64,000 nucleotides of DNA from Yamagishiella unicocca (GCA_003116995.1 BDSL01000127.1:1-64000), one strand, 5' to 3'. Counted from the stretch's first letter, positions 1-10,437 are shown. Translations and numbers: made by a program. Notes: generated from the letters alone by a model not told the origin.

Positions 1-19
1 TGGCAAGCAAAAGGAGGCC

Positions 20-625
20 ATGCTCAAGGCCTCGTTGGATATTCCTCCAGACCTAAGCAAGGACGATGCCACTTCACTCATCGAGACTTCAACTTCTACA
101 TCAGACGAGCCCATCACTAAGTCACAGGCGGACTGGCTAGCCAAGCGAACTGTTCCACCTGCTGAGATGCCCAAGAACAAGGCTGAAGCCATCGCCTACA
201 TTGGCAACACTATCTCCAAGCTTAATACAGCTACTGACAGCCAGAAGACCTTGCTTAAGAAACTTAACCCTGACCTTTCAGATACCGTCATCCAGCGTCT
301 TACACGCCACCAGGCAACCACTATGATAGATTCGTATTTAACTGCTGCCGGGAGAAAAAAGGGGGGTTCCTGGGGGTGTAACCCAAAGGGTAAATATGCA
401 AAACGGGATGATGCTGCTGCTGATGATGGCGACCGCAGCAATCATGGCCCCAGTGGGGGATATCAGGGGGCATATGGAAATGGAAATGGTAATGGTGCAT
501 CTACTTCAGGGGGTGACACTCGAAACCTCAGTGGGGGTGTTTCTGGTAGTCTTCAGCATGCCATTTCTGGGCTGCTACTTTTGTCTATGCATCTCTCTGT
601 GCCAAAGTTGCGTGCTACCATGTGA
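20..625 (+). CDS. Hypothetical protein, 3' part of a gene cut by the window edge
   Basis: Open frame of 201 codons, probably continuing upstream of the window. The first 110 residues are hydrophilic and look helical, with two short similar-looking segments (around residues 35-60 and 75-108, the second containing LTRHQATTMIDSYL) that resemble small helix-turn-helix or SAP-like modules. Residues 110-170 are Gly/Asn/Ser-rich and low in complexity, and the last 30 are hydrophobic. I do not recognise the family. A TGTAA polyadenylation signal lies at 798-802, about 170 bases after the stop, which supports a real plus-strand transcript. The low-complexity tail and the neighbouring mobile DNA leave open that it belongs to a transposable element. 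Confidence 0.4.
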   Translation: MLKASLDIPPDLSKDDATSLIETSTSTSDEPITKSQADWLAKRTVPPAEMPKNKAEAIAYIGNTISKLNTATDSQKTLLKKLNPDLSDTVIQRLTRHQATTMIDSYLTAAGRKKGGSWGCNPKGKYAKRDDAAADDGDRSNHGPSGGYQGAYGNGNGNGASTSGGDTRNLSGGVSGSLQHAISGLLLLSMHLSVPKLRATM

Positions 626-1647
626 ACTGGCCACTCCATGGTACTATGCCTTTTCGCATAAAGATTGCTGTTGTTGTTTTCTCTTTAGTATTTATTTCAG
701 CGCCAACTTTGCGCTCTTAGGGCATACTCCCGTCGCACTATTCATTTCGCGCGCACATCGCGTCAAGGAACATTCAGACTGTTGTTTTCCTGTATTATGT
801 AATTACCTTTGCTCGATCACTTCCCTATTTACGCCGCAAGAAAGGAGGGGAGGATCGTGGGGGAGCGGGGCGGCAGCTCCGCGATCCCACGACCCATCCC
901 CTAACATTCACTTCTTCAAAATGAAACGCCGAACTTTGCGGGATGAGCGGTGGCCCAGCATTTAAAAGCATGATTGTCGTACATTCCCCCTATGTAAACA
1001 TGTCTAGACAAATCGGGCCCTCGGGAATTCCTATCGTCGCCTGCCTTATGGCGCGCCATTTGCCTTGCATTTCTTTTATTATGTCTCTATGACCTTATCT
1101 CTTTCCATTGTTCCAAACGCAAGTCACCACCTTGCTCTTTCGCCTCCCTTCCATCCTTTCATAGCTGCATGCCCGCTTGGCCGCCGCTAAACCTTTAGTT
1201 CTCCTTCTTTTCTTTCTCCTTCTCTTTACTTTAAACGCTTTCTGTCTGTACGCAAGCTTCTTTTCCTGGGATTCGTCCCTTGCCCGCACCAACATTACTG
1301 GCAGATGGCCGCCATCATCCCCGGAAGTTTCGTATCCCAGGTTATCAATTATGCCCTTTTCATTCACGACGTCAGTTCTACAAGGAACTGGTTCTCCAGT
1401 GCGCGTTTCCACGGCCTCGGTTCCGCCTTCCTGGTCGCCGGGACAAGCTCCGGATCCACAGTGAGGACGAGCGCCGTGCGAAGCTCTCCGGGGCGCTCTC
1501 TGTAGCGCTCCTATTCCAATATAAAGCCATGCATGCACCAGTACAAAGTTATTCGTCGAGAATGCCGCTATATGCAGCGGCCCCTATAAAGTTCACACCA
1601 CATCCCGTCGGACAACCTAAAAGACTGACGCCCATTGGCACAAGGCC
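626..1647. other. Intergenic stretch, no gene recognised
   Basis: Short open frames on both strands here lack splice-consistent partners or family resemblance. A TGTAA signal at 798-802 probably ends the upstream transcript. Nothing else is supported. Confidence 0.5.
798..802 (+). promoter_or_regulatory. TGTAA polyadenylation signal
   Basis: Green-algal type polyadenylation pentamer downstream of the stop at 625, same strand. Confidence 0.4.
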
Positions 1648-3002
1648 ATGAGGACAACGCTATTTCGATTCGTCATTGGCGCAGCTATGCTACAATTCGC
1701 TATGGCGTCGTCATCGCCTACTGGTAGGTTTTCCCGAGTCAATGTCGACAGGATGCCCGCATTTACTGTCCCACTTTACTTTTTGCAACTACCCATACGT
1801 ACTTTTGCATCTATTTACGTATGCTATTGTTCTGCTTCAGGGCCGCCAGAACCTGCCGCTGGTTCTGCCTCACGTCGATTCGGTCCGCGGTCAACGCCAC
1901 GGCCACGTCGTTCAATCCTGTCGCCTGCTATTGCTATCCTCGTCTTATATACCTTGTTCGTCTCTTTCAACGTTGGCCAAGCCGCTAGCAAAGGAGGAGG
2001 TAAGCTCGCCAAACAGCCTTGCTCGTTTCATTTTGGCACGTTTCCCGCATGTTCCTCAAGGTGCTTTTCCATGTGCCTAATGCTCTTCAGGTCGCCAAAA
2101 GCGTAGCAATGATCAGCCTTCCGAAGAGCAAGATGCAACTCCGTCAACGCCTTGACCCAACCACCGACGACGCTCATGGGGATGCATTGCCTGACGTCGA
2201 GGCCCCAGCCATCGAAACCAACACCGCCCAACTCCCTCTTCCCCACGGTCACATCACCCCGGCTGCAACTTTGCCAGCCGTTGCCGCACTGGCGGGCGCC
2301 CCTGGCGGGACACCCAACCTCGGCATGATGCAACAGATGTTCGCAATGATGTCTGGCAATCCAGCGTTCATGCAACATATGGCTCTTATGATGACGGTAA
2401 GCGTAGTAACATATCGACGACTCTTTCAGCTTTGCTCCAGGACACGACTAACCTAATTTGCATATTTTTTCGCGCAGGGTATTACTACAGCTCAGCCCCC
2501 TCCACAACAACATCCGGCCCATCCCATCCCTGTACCTCAGCCAAATCCACCGGTGCCACCACCTGCAGCACCACCGGCACCACCGTCCACTACACGTACA
2601 GCACAGCAATACACAGACGAGCAACGTGAGTGGGGCTGGGCTTGTGCGTGTACCGACCAGGACATAGAAACCTACACGGCTCTGTACAAGGAAATTGACA
2701 CGTACATGACGAATGTCATAGACAAGGCGATGATGTGCCCCTTGTGCTCTACGTGCATCTTAGGACATAATGCATCTGACAAACGCTATATGCAGAACCA
2801 TACTCGCTGGCATACTATGCGGCCGGGACAAACTATAGACAACCTCCCGGGCGTCATTGAGTGCCCTCAGAACAAGGGGTGGGTTCAGACCAAGTCCAAT
2901 CAGGACGTTCGTATCTGCAAGAATTGCTCAGATGCATCAACCACATCAATGATTACACCACGAACGAACATGTTTACAGTTTCCACTGTACCTGTACAGT
3001 AG
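1648..3002 (+). CDS. Hypothetical protein with a Cys/His cluster, four exons
   Basis: Model: exons 1648-1723, 1841-1999, 2107-2396 and 2478-3002, all with GT-AG introns and matching phase, giving 349 residues. The last intron is the most certain: donor GTAAGC at 2397, a pyrimidine-rich acceptor ending in CGCGCAG, and both flanks coding in phase 0. Seen in order: a hydrophobic stretch near residues 57-75, a Met-rich segment (MMQQMFAMMSGNPAFM), a Pro/Gln/Ala-rich linker, then a C-terminal region with CACTD and a zinc-finger-like CPLC...H...RWH pattern from about residue 262. TGTAA at 3046-3050, 44 bases after the stop, supports the 3' end. The third exon's acceptor (TAG at 2104-2106) is chosen because the nearer CAG acceptor at 2090 gives an early stop. 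Family not recognised; it could be cellular or from a transposable element. Confidence 0.45.
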
Positions 3003-3045
3003 AATCAATTGTGTATGTGCAGAAGCGCACTGTAGTTGCATGCAT

Positions 3046-3050
3046 TGTAA
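3046..3050 (+). promoter_or_regulatory. TGTAA polyadenylation signal
   Basis: Lies 44 bases after the stop codon of the gene ending at 3002. Confidence 0.5.
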
Positions 3051-3589
3051 CTCCACTGATGAGTTGACGCTGACCTGAGTCGCCTTGTCAATATACGTAG
3101 GTTATTACTTACATACTATGATTCGGCAAGACTTCAGCTCAGACTTTGTGTGACAGGTAAGTCGTAAGCAAGTCGTAACGCGCAAGTCATAAGTCGGAAA
3201 CGTCACTGGCCATATCTTATCACGCCTCTGGGTATATGTAAGTTCCCCGTTCAATTAATACGTTGCGGTCACAGTTCATGCCCATCCATACACATGAACT
3301 GTCATTTTACACTTCTTTATGTACCTTTGTAATCCATGTACAGCCCGGACCCATTGACATCAACGGGGGTGCGGTCCTCTAAGCGAGCACCCATGCAGAG
3401 GCTGACAATGGGGCAGTGTGGCAACATGGGCATCCTCAGGGATGCGGCCTACCGGGAGCTCGTCAACGATTAAGTCGAGCATGGAAGAGCCTTTAACATA
3501 GCGAGTCACAGACACCGGGTTTACGTACAGGTAAGGCTGTGATTATCGATTATCAGCATGACTTCTCACTTACTCACTGGCATCGAATT

Positions 3590-3705
3590 GTGTCAATTGG
3601 TTGTCACTTGTTGTCACTTGTGTTTGTCAATTATTTGTCAATTGTTGTCAATTGTTTGTCACTTGTGTTTGTCAATTATTGTCAATTACTTGTGTGTACC
3701 CAACA
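3590..3705 (+). repeat. Degenerate short tandem repeat (TTGTCAATT / TTGTCACTT)
   Basis: About ten copies of TGTCAATTGT- or TGTCACTTGT-like units with variable spacers. It lies in otherwise gene-free sequence (3003-3715) and ends just before an acceptor-like ACAG at 3704-3707. Confidence 0.7.
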
Positions 3706-3755
3706 GGTGTCGATGGACAAAATAACTAACGTGCTGAAGATGCTCGATAACATGG

Positions 3756-3920
3756 CGCGATCCCGGAGGTTCAGAGGTTATGTGCCTGGAGTTGCCGGCC
3801 TTCAACGTATGGCAAACTGCGAGCACGGAAGATCCCGCTGGTGCAGTACAGGTGCCGATCGTCGTCAATGTCGGTGACTTCTTACAGATCATCAAGTGGA
3901 GCAGGAGCAGGTGCACTTGA
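3756..3920 (+). pseudogene. Fragment of a 2-oxoglutarate/Fe(II)-dependent oxygenase
   Basis: The plus-strand frame ending at the TGA 3918-3920 reads WRDPGGSEVMCLELPAF, then NVWQTASTEDPAG, then VPIVVNVGDFLQ. The order DPGG...L...W...VNVGDFLQ is the core of the double-stranded beta-helix of plant-type 2OG oxygenases (isopenicillin-N-synthase-like). The metal HxD motif and the second His would lie outside the fragment and are not seen. The similarity stops where the long inverted repeat begins (3913), so the gene seems broken there. No upstream exon was identified. The call rests on motif memory only. Confidence 0.45.
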
Positions 3921-4791
3921 CTGTCTGGGTTGTGCGGAATGCATCCATATGGGGGATACGAATCATCTAAAATCCAACTTTACAATTGTTCGAGCGCTAA
4001 TCTGCGCCAGACATTGAACACCTACCCCAATGCCATCTGCTGCTGATTCAGGTACGGTGGCAAGCACCTCGATACGTTCCCTAAAATACCACTCGAGTGG
4101 AACATGTTTAGCAGTGCGGGGGAGCTGGAGGAGTCAGAGGAACCTGAGGAACCTGAGGGCACGGACGAACCGGAGGAGTCAGAGGGACCGGTGCAGCAAC
4201 GCGAGCAGCATCAACGTACGCTGCAGCAGCAGCAACGCGAGCAACAGCAGCGCGAGGAGCACCAACGTACGCTGCAGCAGCAACTCGAGCAGCAGCAACG
4301 CGAGGAGCACCAATGTACGCTGCAGCAGCTAATGCTATATTGTTAACCGAGTCAGGTGTCCTCGTGGTCCTCCACAGAACCCTGGGTCCGTGGAGGACCA
4401 CGAGGACACCTGACTCGGTTAACAATATAGCATTAGCTGCTGCAGCGTACATTGGTGCTCCTCGCGTTGCTGCTGCTCGCGTTGCTGCTGCAGCGTACGT
4501 TGATGCTGCTCGCGTTGCTGCACCGGTCCCTCTGACTCCTCCGGTTCGTCCGTGCACTCAGGTTCCTCAGGTTCCTCTGACTCCTCCAGCTCCCCCGCAC
4601 TGCTAAACATGGTCCACTCGAGTGGTATTATAGGGAACATATCGAGGTGCTTGCCACCGTACCTGAATCAGCAGCAGATGGCATTGGGGTAGCTGTTCAA
4701 TGTCTGGCGCTAGAACAATTGTAAAGTTGGATTTTAGATGATTCGTATCCCCCATATGGATGCATTCCGCACAACCCAGACAGTCAAGTGC
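3913..4791. repeat. Very large inverted repeat (foldback), arms about 463 and 402 bp
   Basis: The left arm 3913-4375 is the near-exact reverse complement of the right arm 4390-4791, with a 14-base centre (4376-4389). The innermost 18 bases, gtcctcgtggtcctccac against its complement, are perfect. The arms differ by small indels, mainly a unit missing from the CAG-rich part of the right arm and a few bases near 3988-4012. Each arm carries the same open frame pointing toward the centre (plus 4104-4346; minus 4640-4419): an acidic N-terminus (MFSSAGELEESEEPEEPE) followed by Gln/Arg/Glu-rich coiled-coil-like repeats (QQREQQQREEHQ). No target-site duplication was found at the outer ends. It may be a foldback transposon or a recent palindromic duplication, and an assembly inversion artefact is also possible. 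Confidence 0.9.
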
Positions 4792-4814
4792 GATGACGAG
4801 GGGGGATGAGATTA

Positions 4815-5083
4815 CCATGGATGACTTACAGCTGTCCTCCGAGGTGTCGTCCGAGGGAGGAGGAGACGGATGAGGAGGTAGAAGGGGCTGCATTCCAAGC
4901 GCTCTCGGCGTAGTTGCACTGGAGAAGAAGGTCGATGCCAAGACCGATTCGTTCCTTCTCAAAGGGCACATTTTCTGCGATGTAGATGTCGATCAGCTGG
5001 CCGCAATCAGAGAGCGATACGATGAGAGTATCTTGGAGGAGATTCTCGGGGGCCTCATGTCGCAGTTCTGGGACACGTCGTGA
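4815..5083 (+). pseudogene. Broken acidic coding fragment
   Basis: Three plus-strand frames abut: MDDLQLSSEVSSEGGGDG from about 4824, then DEEVEGAAFQALSA, then a clean coding frame (VVALEKKVDAKTDSFLLK ... AIRERYDESILEEILGG) ending at TGA 5081-5083. Codon use and the amphipathic acidic composition favour the plus strand. The frame changes look like small indels, although tiny introns cannot be excluded. No family is recognised. It immediately follows the right arm of the inverted repeat. Confidence 0.35.
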
Positions 5084-5119
5084 CACCTACCTGACTCGGT
5101 TAACAATACATGATGCCCA

Positions 5120-5421
5120 CTTAGCGTCGAGCAGGAGTTGCATAACTTCAACGTGAGTTGCATAACTTCAACGTGACTAAGCAAGTCATGTCCTCTGTGA
5201 TGTCCTTTGCAATGTCCCTTGCGGGGCACACTATAGATGACGCAGCGCTGTGCATGGCTGAGTTAAATGGCCACATGGACAGCGGAGCGGATGGCTCGAG
5301 AGATAATGGCGCTGCGTTATGTTTTATAAATGCTGAGCTGAGCCGCGAAGTAGACGTAGCGCGAATAGTTACCGAAAGAAGCCCAGACTGGGTTATGTGT
5401 GCGGGCCACATGGAGAGGTAG
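5120..5421 (+). pseudogene. Hypothetical coding fragment disrupted by a 20-bp duplication
   Basis: The frame from the second duplicated unit reads LHNFNVTKQVMSSVMSFAMS to a TAG at 5419-5421 (about 87 codons). The first copy of the unit is preceded by in-frame SVEQE, so one continuous frame existed before the 20-bp tandem duplication (5136-5155 and 5156-5175) shifted it. The family is not recognised. Just upstream, 5092-5108 repeats the tgactcggttaacaata sequence found in the inner part of the inverted-repeat arms, so these pieces may belong to one decaying element. Confidence 0.35.
5136..5175 (+). repeat. Perfect 20-bp tandem duplication
   Basis: agttgcataacttcaacgtg occurs twice without a gap and shifts the reading frame of the surrounding coding fragment. 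Confidence 0.95.
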
Positions 5422-5956
5422 TGCGCGTGCATAATGTCTTTTAACAGCTGTGTTGGGCATTGACCACTGGCCACACACGCGGAGGCGGGTTGTGCTGCTC
5501 TCTCTATATCTCAAGCGGGTGAGACCCCCATTTAGTCCGATGTACGGATCTAGGAAACCCATGCGGGGACGAGCGTCGGGCCCCTAGACGGTCTCAGCCC
5601 TGATATTATTTGGGCTCGGGGTCGATGTTTGCGGTGAGACTGGGTCGTCATGGTCGCTTTGTCACGACTCACAGTCTCGGGGTCGATGGGCAAGGTTGCC
5701 CAGTTCTAAATATACAATGGTAACAATCACCATCTCCTGAAGTCTCTGCTTTCAAGCCTTTGATGTTCACTGGAGTCGTGCGTGACTCCAGGGGATGCGC
5801 TGCCACCCAGTACTCAATCCTGAAAAACGATGGCGAACTCAATAGTCCTACCATTCTCACGAAAAATATTGAAAATATTGAAAACATATTGGAACAAAAC
5901 GATAAGAAGGGCAGAGTAGTGTAAAGAGTAGTGTAATAATAATAATTCAAGCCGAA

Positions 5957-8900
5957 ATGACCACTGCAGATATGTGCCTGAGCAGCGATTACCTGTCGCG
6001 CTGCGTCAAGTTTCCAGATGAACCTCCGAGTCCTTACGACTCTGAGGAAGATCTCATAGTCAGGATGTTCCAAGGCATTCAGAAGCTGGCTATGTCACGC
6101 ATCACTCTGAAAGGACCCCTCGGCCCAATAATCTGTCCGGGTGGAGGTATATGGGCGTGCATGTTCATCGACCACCAAAATCGCCTGAGGTTGGAGTGCC
6201 CCTTCATCCTCAAGGGCTTGTTCATGGACATCTCGGCGTCCGCCCCGCTTCCCTGTAAGGATCAATGGCGCCGCAATGGTGTGTCCAGAATGGCCAACGC
6301 CAGTGCTCCGTAGTCTACACTCACGATGCAGCTAAGAATCGCATGCACGCGCGCATGCACATCTTCATCCGCGAGGAAATCGCCAATACGGTGTTCTCAG
6401 ATTTGTCTTGGAAGAATCATATGGAGATGATCCGGCAACAGCCCAACCTCCCCGAGTACCTCCCGGATTTCCGCGGCATGCTGAAGACGCTCATCTGGTA
6501 CTCTCGGCAGAACCAGCTGGTGGCTGAGAGGTACTTGACTGCCGGAGCCGGCCTGCTCTACCTCGCCCTGCCCCCCTCGCCCTGCCCCCCTCCGCCGGCG
6601 GCTTCGGCCTCCTCCCTCTCGAAGCCCACATCCGGGCTCGCCACGCCGTCCTGGCCGTGCGAGGCCTGGCCAGCGCGTGCGGCCTCCTGCCGTCCGCCCC
6701 CCAATGGCCCCAGCTCCTCCTCGCCCTCCTGCGCCACGGCCACCCCCTGTGCCTCCTGCCCCTCCACGGCGACGCCTGCACCACCTACGCCCCGCTGGTG
6801 CCCGGCCGGCCCCTCCCACGGGGCTCCCCAGCCCTCGCCCAGCTAATTATGGCGCTCGCCCATCTCCCGCCCGTCACCATCCTGGATCCCACACTGGCCA
6901 CCACGGGACCCTGGTGCTTCTTGGCGCCCCTCTGGGGCAACCCCCTCCTGGTCGACGCCACCGGCCGGGGCCTGGAGGCCGACTTCCCCGACCTCGCCCA
7001 GCTGCATGGGCTTGATACGGTGGGTGTTGCCATCCAGTGCTACAATGCCCTGGGCCGGGTCCGGACGGCCCTCGCTGTCGCCGCTGCCGGGGGGCCCCCC
7101 GCCCTGCACTGTACCGAGTACCTGTGGCTCGATGTCCTCCGCGACGTCCTCCGCCTCTCCCCCGCCCACCCCGTCCCGGCCTCCATGCGGGATGGGGCCA
7201 CGGGCCTGGCCCGCGTCGACGCCCTCGTTGGCCGCCTTCCCGCCACCTGGGCCATCGCGGCCCTCCTCGTTCTGGTGGCCCCGGGGGGCGCGGCTGCCGC
7301 CCCCCCTGCTGTGGACGCCTGGGGCCGCCTGGCCCGCTGTGTCGGCTGGCGGGTGGGCCCAGCGGCCATTCCCCTTGTCTCCCTCACCGTCAAGTCGGCT
7401 ACCATCCTGCAGCTGGGCCCAGCCTTCGCTGCTCTGGTGGCTAAGCATACGGCCTTCCTTCAGGAGGCCTGGGAGGCTCCCCTTCCCCCGGCAGCCCTGG
7501 CCTCCACCCTCCGGGAATTGCAGGCCACTCTGGTGCGCCTCTGGCGTCTTCGCTGGGACAACACGCACAAGGAGCCCCTCTGGCGGCTCGCCATGGCGAG
7601 CGTCCATGGCCATGGGCCGCCGGCGCCATGGGGCACGGTTGTCCTGCTCCCGCAGCATTTGTGGCTGGGTCGGCCCCCTTTGGGGGTGCACCCGCTTGTT
7701 TGGGATGTGGTGTGCTTGGCGGCCGTCGCGGTGTTGGGTTTGGGGCTCCGCCTCCTGTTTCGGGTGCAGGCTGGGGCCCCCGGGGGGCGCATGCCGGTGG
7801 TGCGGGTGTGCGCAGCGGTGACGGCCGACTTCTGGGCCCGCCTCAGTGCGTTTGCCAAGCTGGGGCTGGCCCCCCGCGGGTGGGGGGCCGTCCCGTCCGA
7901 TCACCCCTTCCTCGTCGCCTCGCCCGCGGGGGAGGTGGTCTTCACGGGCCGCCCGGGTGCCAAGGAGTGGCCCGACGGTTGACTCGGGTGCGGTTTTCTG
8001 GGCGTGTTTGGGTTATGGGGCCTTAGGCCCCCGCTCTGCTGTCTTTTGTGGGTGCGTTTGGGATCTGGGGCTTGGGGCCCCCGTTTTGCCGGGACGCGTT
8101 CCTTGCGTCTCGCTGCTGGCTTGGTGCAGGTGGTTCGTGTTTTCTAGACGCGCTTGTTCTCCTCCCCGTGCTTTGAGTTGTGCGTGCTGCCTTCTCCGTG
8201 TCCTCGTGTTTGGCTGCCTTCGGCTTTTGCCCCTTCCCGGCCGGTGAGGGCGGGCTCTTTTGCCCAGTGACCTGTGTCATGGTCTGGCCCATCGGGCCCG
8301 CCTGGTTGCGCTTCCGCGCTTGAGCCGTTCTGGCTCCCTTGTAATACTCGCATTCTCCTTGTAATGTGTTTGGCTGCCTTCGGCTTTTGCCCCTTCCCGG
8401 CCGGTTAGGGCGGGCTCTTTTGCCCTGTGACCTGTGTCCTGGTCTGGCCCATCGGGCCCGCCTGGTTGCGCTTCCGCGCTTGAGCCGTTCTGGCTCCCTT
8501 GTTATACTCGCATTCTCCTTGTAATACGCCCTTGTAATACTTTGTTCTGGCTCCCTTGTAATACTCGCATTCTCCTTAAACATTCGGTTCGACATGGCGC
8601 CATGGGCACTGTAACATCCTCACGAGCAGTAAAAGCGCTCCTGACAAGATGACCCTCCTCTGTACCGGTTTTGGATGTTCGTGGATCACAGCTGCGCAAG
8701 ATTCGCGAGTGCCTTGTAGCGATAGATGGTTCCAAACCGACACCACATGTAAAGCCCTCCGGATATCTTCGGAACCAGTGTTTCTTTTTTAAGTAATATA
8801 TTTTTGAGTATTTCTGATTTGGCTATATATATAAGGCCTGCACGAAGAGTGAACCACGCGTGGCGATACGACCATCGGGCCCTTGTGGCCGGTAGGTAAT

Positions 8901-10437
8901 GGGAAGCGGAGGACGAGAGAACAGTTCTCGTCGCTAGATTCGCTCTCACCAAGACAGTGAATTAAGGGCTCTTACCCCAAGTCCGAGTGGCTAGGTACAG
9001 GGCGGAGCCAGTCTAAGTCGGCCTCATCGCGAAACCCGCCCTCCCACCCCATACGCGATGCACCCCGCCGGCGCCCCGGGTCATGCTGGGCCGGCGGCCC
9101 GCGGACCCTCGTGGCGGAGGTAGAGCTGCAGGGTGGCCGGTGAGCGGATCTGACCTCGGGCATGGAGATCGGGAAGGGTGGCACCCGTCGCGGCATCGTG
9201 CTGGAGGGAGCCACGGCGGAAGCTGTGTGCGGCTTCGCCCTCGGATAAACCCGCCGTCTGCAAATGGAGGCGCAGACGGGCGGCGATGGCGGCGGTGCTG
9301 AAGGGGCCGTCGGCGAAGGTGGTCTGCGTCCGGTCCAGTGGGCGGAATAGGTAGCGACTGGTCGGGGCTCCCAAGGAGGTCACCGCGGCGAGGTAGCGGG
9401 CGAGCGCTCGGATGACGCAGGTGGACGCATCAGGGCCGGGAATGAGGCGGATGGGAGGGGCACGGATGGCACGATACGTCTTGGTGCCCAGCTGATCGAT
9501 GCGAAGCACGACACCACTGGGGTAGGGATCGGCTTCAGCGGGAAGGGGTAAGGGCAAACCTCTGAAGGGCTGGCTGCCGTTGTCTGGTTCTCGGAGGTCA
9601 TCGAAGGTTAGTTTGCCCCCGTCGTGGGCCCGCTTGCTAGTGTGCCAGAGTAGAATGAATAGAGCATGATCTCGCAGGTAGGCGGCGCGAGTGAGGGGTC
9701 GAGAGGCGGTGGCAGCCTGGCCGAGGAGGTAGTGGGCCAGCTGCGCCAGCTTGGCCGCGGTCAGTGGTACGGCGGCCCGCTCGGAGTGTCCGTCGCGGCT
9801 GGCGGCCACGCGATACCCTTTGCTGTAACCCTTGATGGTAGCCGAGTCGCAGGGGTTGCCGGCCCCCGTAGCCTAAAGGTACGGACCCTGCCGACCGACC
9901 TGGGAGAAGGCAGTGGATAGGTGGGAAATCTGAGACTGCACGGTGCCCGCGCAAGGCCTACCGTCCGCGCGCAGGCGCCCCTGGTGGGCGGGGATCCACG
10001 ACTCCTCCATGAACGCCAAGATGTCGTCAGGAGTACAGCTGGTGAGGGCCCGCTCCGTGCGCTCGAGCCACGCCGACAGCTCCTGCCCAGCGGACTGGAT
10101 CCGGTGCCAGGTGGCAGGCTCCCATTGCTGCTGGTGGAGGACCAGAGCGCGCGAGAGCCCCGAGTCGTATGCTCCGGCGGGAAGAGGGTTGGCTAGGGCC
10201 GGCAGAGGGGCGCTGAGCTGGCGAAAAATGGAACAGATCGAGGCCGACCCGTACATTTTTATTACTTCAGCCACACGTGCAGGACCCCACACGCAACCGC
10301 CTGGACGAGCACCTGGCGCTGTGCGTGCGCATGTTCACGCAGGACTTGTTCGACCTGCACACATTCCCGTTTGGTGACGCACTGCGGAAGTGGCTGGCCA
10401 GCAGCAGCAGGGGGCGGTACATGATGAACGGGTAGAG
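5957..10437 (+). CDS. Hypothetical protein, intron possibly carrying two mobile elements
   Basis: Exon 1 5957-6254 and exon 2 from 6332 join in phase across a 77-base GT-AG intron (GTAAGG ... GATGCAG). Their product contains MFQGIQKLAMSRITLKGP, CPGGGIWACMFIDHQNRLRL and IREEIANTVFSDLSWKNHM. A downstream exon at 10281-10437 reads DPTRNRLDEHLALCVRMFTQ ... MMNG and a TAG stop, after a CAG acceptor, with TGTAA at 10526-10530. Joining exon 2 to this exon is an inference: a phase-compatible donor (CAGCTG/GTGGCT, near 6517) exists but is weak. The intron would hold the LINE (6543-8580) and the recombinase element (about 9060-10230). No domain is recognised. The two ends could also be unrelated genes. 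Confidence 0.4.
6543..8580 (+). mobile_element. 5'-truncated non-LTR retrotransposon (LINE, L1-like)
   Basis: A very GC-rich frame, without a genuine start, runs from about 6543 to the stop at 7980-7982. It begins SAGGFGLLPLEAHIRARHA, the segment that follows the reverse transcriptase in L1-like ORF2 proteins, and later has LRWDNTHKEPLWRLAMASVH, another post-RT signature. The endonuclease and the RT itself are missing, as expected from incomplete target-primed reverse transcription. A G/T-rich 3' UTR with tandem 160-bp repeats and several TGTAA motifs follows to about 8580. No clear target-site duplication was seen. The abrupt rise in GC content at 6543 marks the 5' junction. Confidence 0.75.
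8207..8578 (+). repeat. 160-bp tandem repeats in the LINE 3' UTR
   Basis: Unit 1 8207-8366 and unit 2 8367-8525 are nearly identical (from tgtttggctgccttcgg to cattctccttgtaa). A partial third copy of the unit's last 40 bases is at about 8538-8578. Each unit ends in TGTAATACTCGCATTCTCC. Confidence 0.9.
8600..9060. other. Gap without recognised gene
   Basis: AT-richer sequence (including ttttttaagtaatatattttt near 8790) between the LINE and the recombinase element. No coding signal is seen. Confidence 0.4.
9081..10230 (-). pseudogene. Degenerate tyrosine recombinase of a DIRS-like or related element
   Basis: Read on the minus strand, the N-terminal SAM-like core-binding region (LSAPLPALANPLPAGAYDSG ... 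DILAFMEESWIPAHQGRL) starts near 10220. A stop codon interrupts the frame near 9871 and a one-base deletion near 9820 shifts it. The catalytic domain then continues to 9081. The active-site set of tyrosine recombinases is visible: Arg in WHTSKRAHDGG, His-x-x-Arg in HSFRRG, and the nucleophile Tyr in LQLYLRH. No reverse transcriptase or RNase H was found beside it, so the class (DIRS, Ngaro, Pat-like or Crypton) is open. The two lesions mark it as inactive. Confidence 0.75.

Noticed and set aside
6528..6534. Donor GAGAG/GTACTT for the hypothetical gene's second exon
   Set aside because: It ends in phase 2, which is incompatible with the phase-0 exon at 10281.
6843..7904. 353-codon minus-strand open frame
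   Set aside because: It is antisense to the LINE coding frame; GC-rich sequence has few stop codons, and the product lacks any family pattern.
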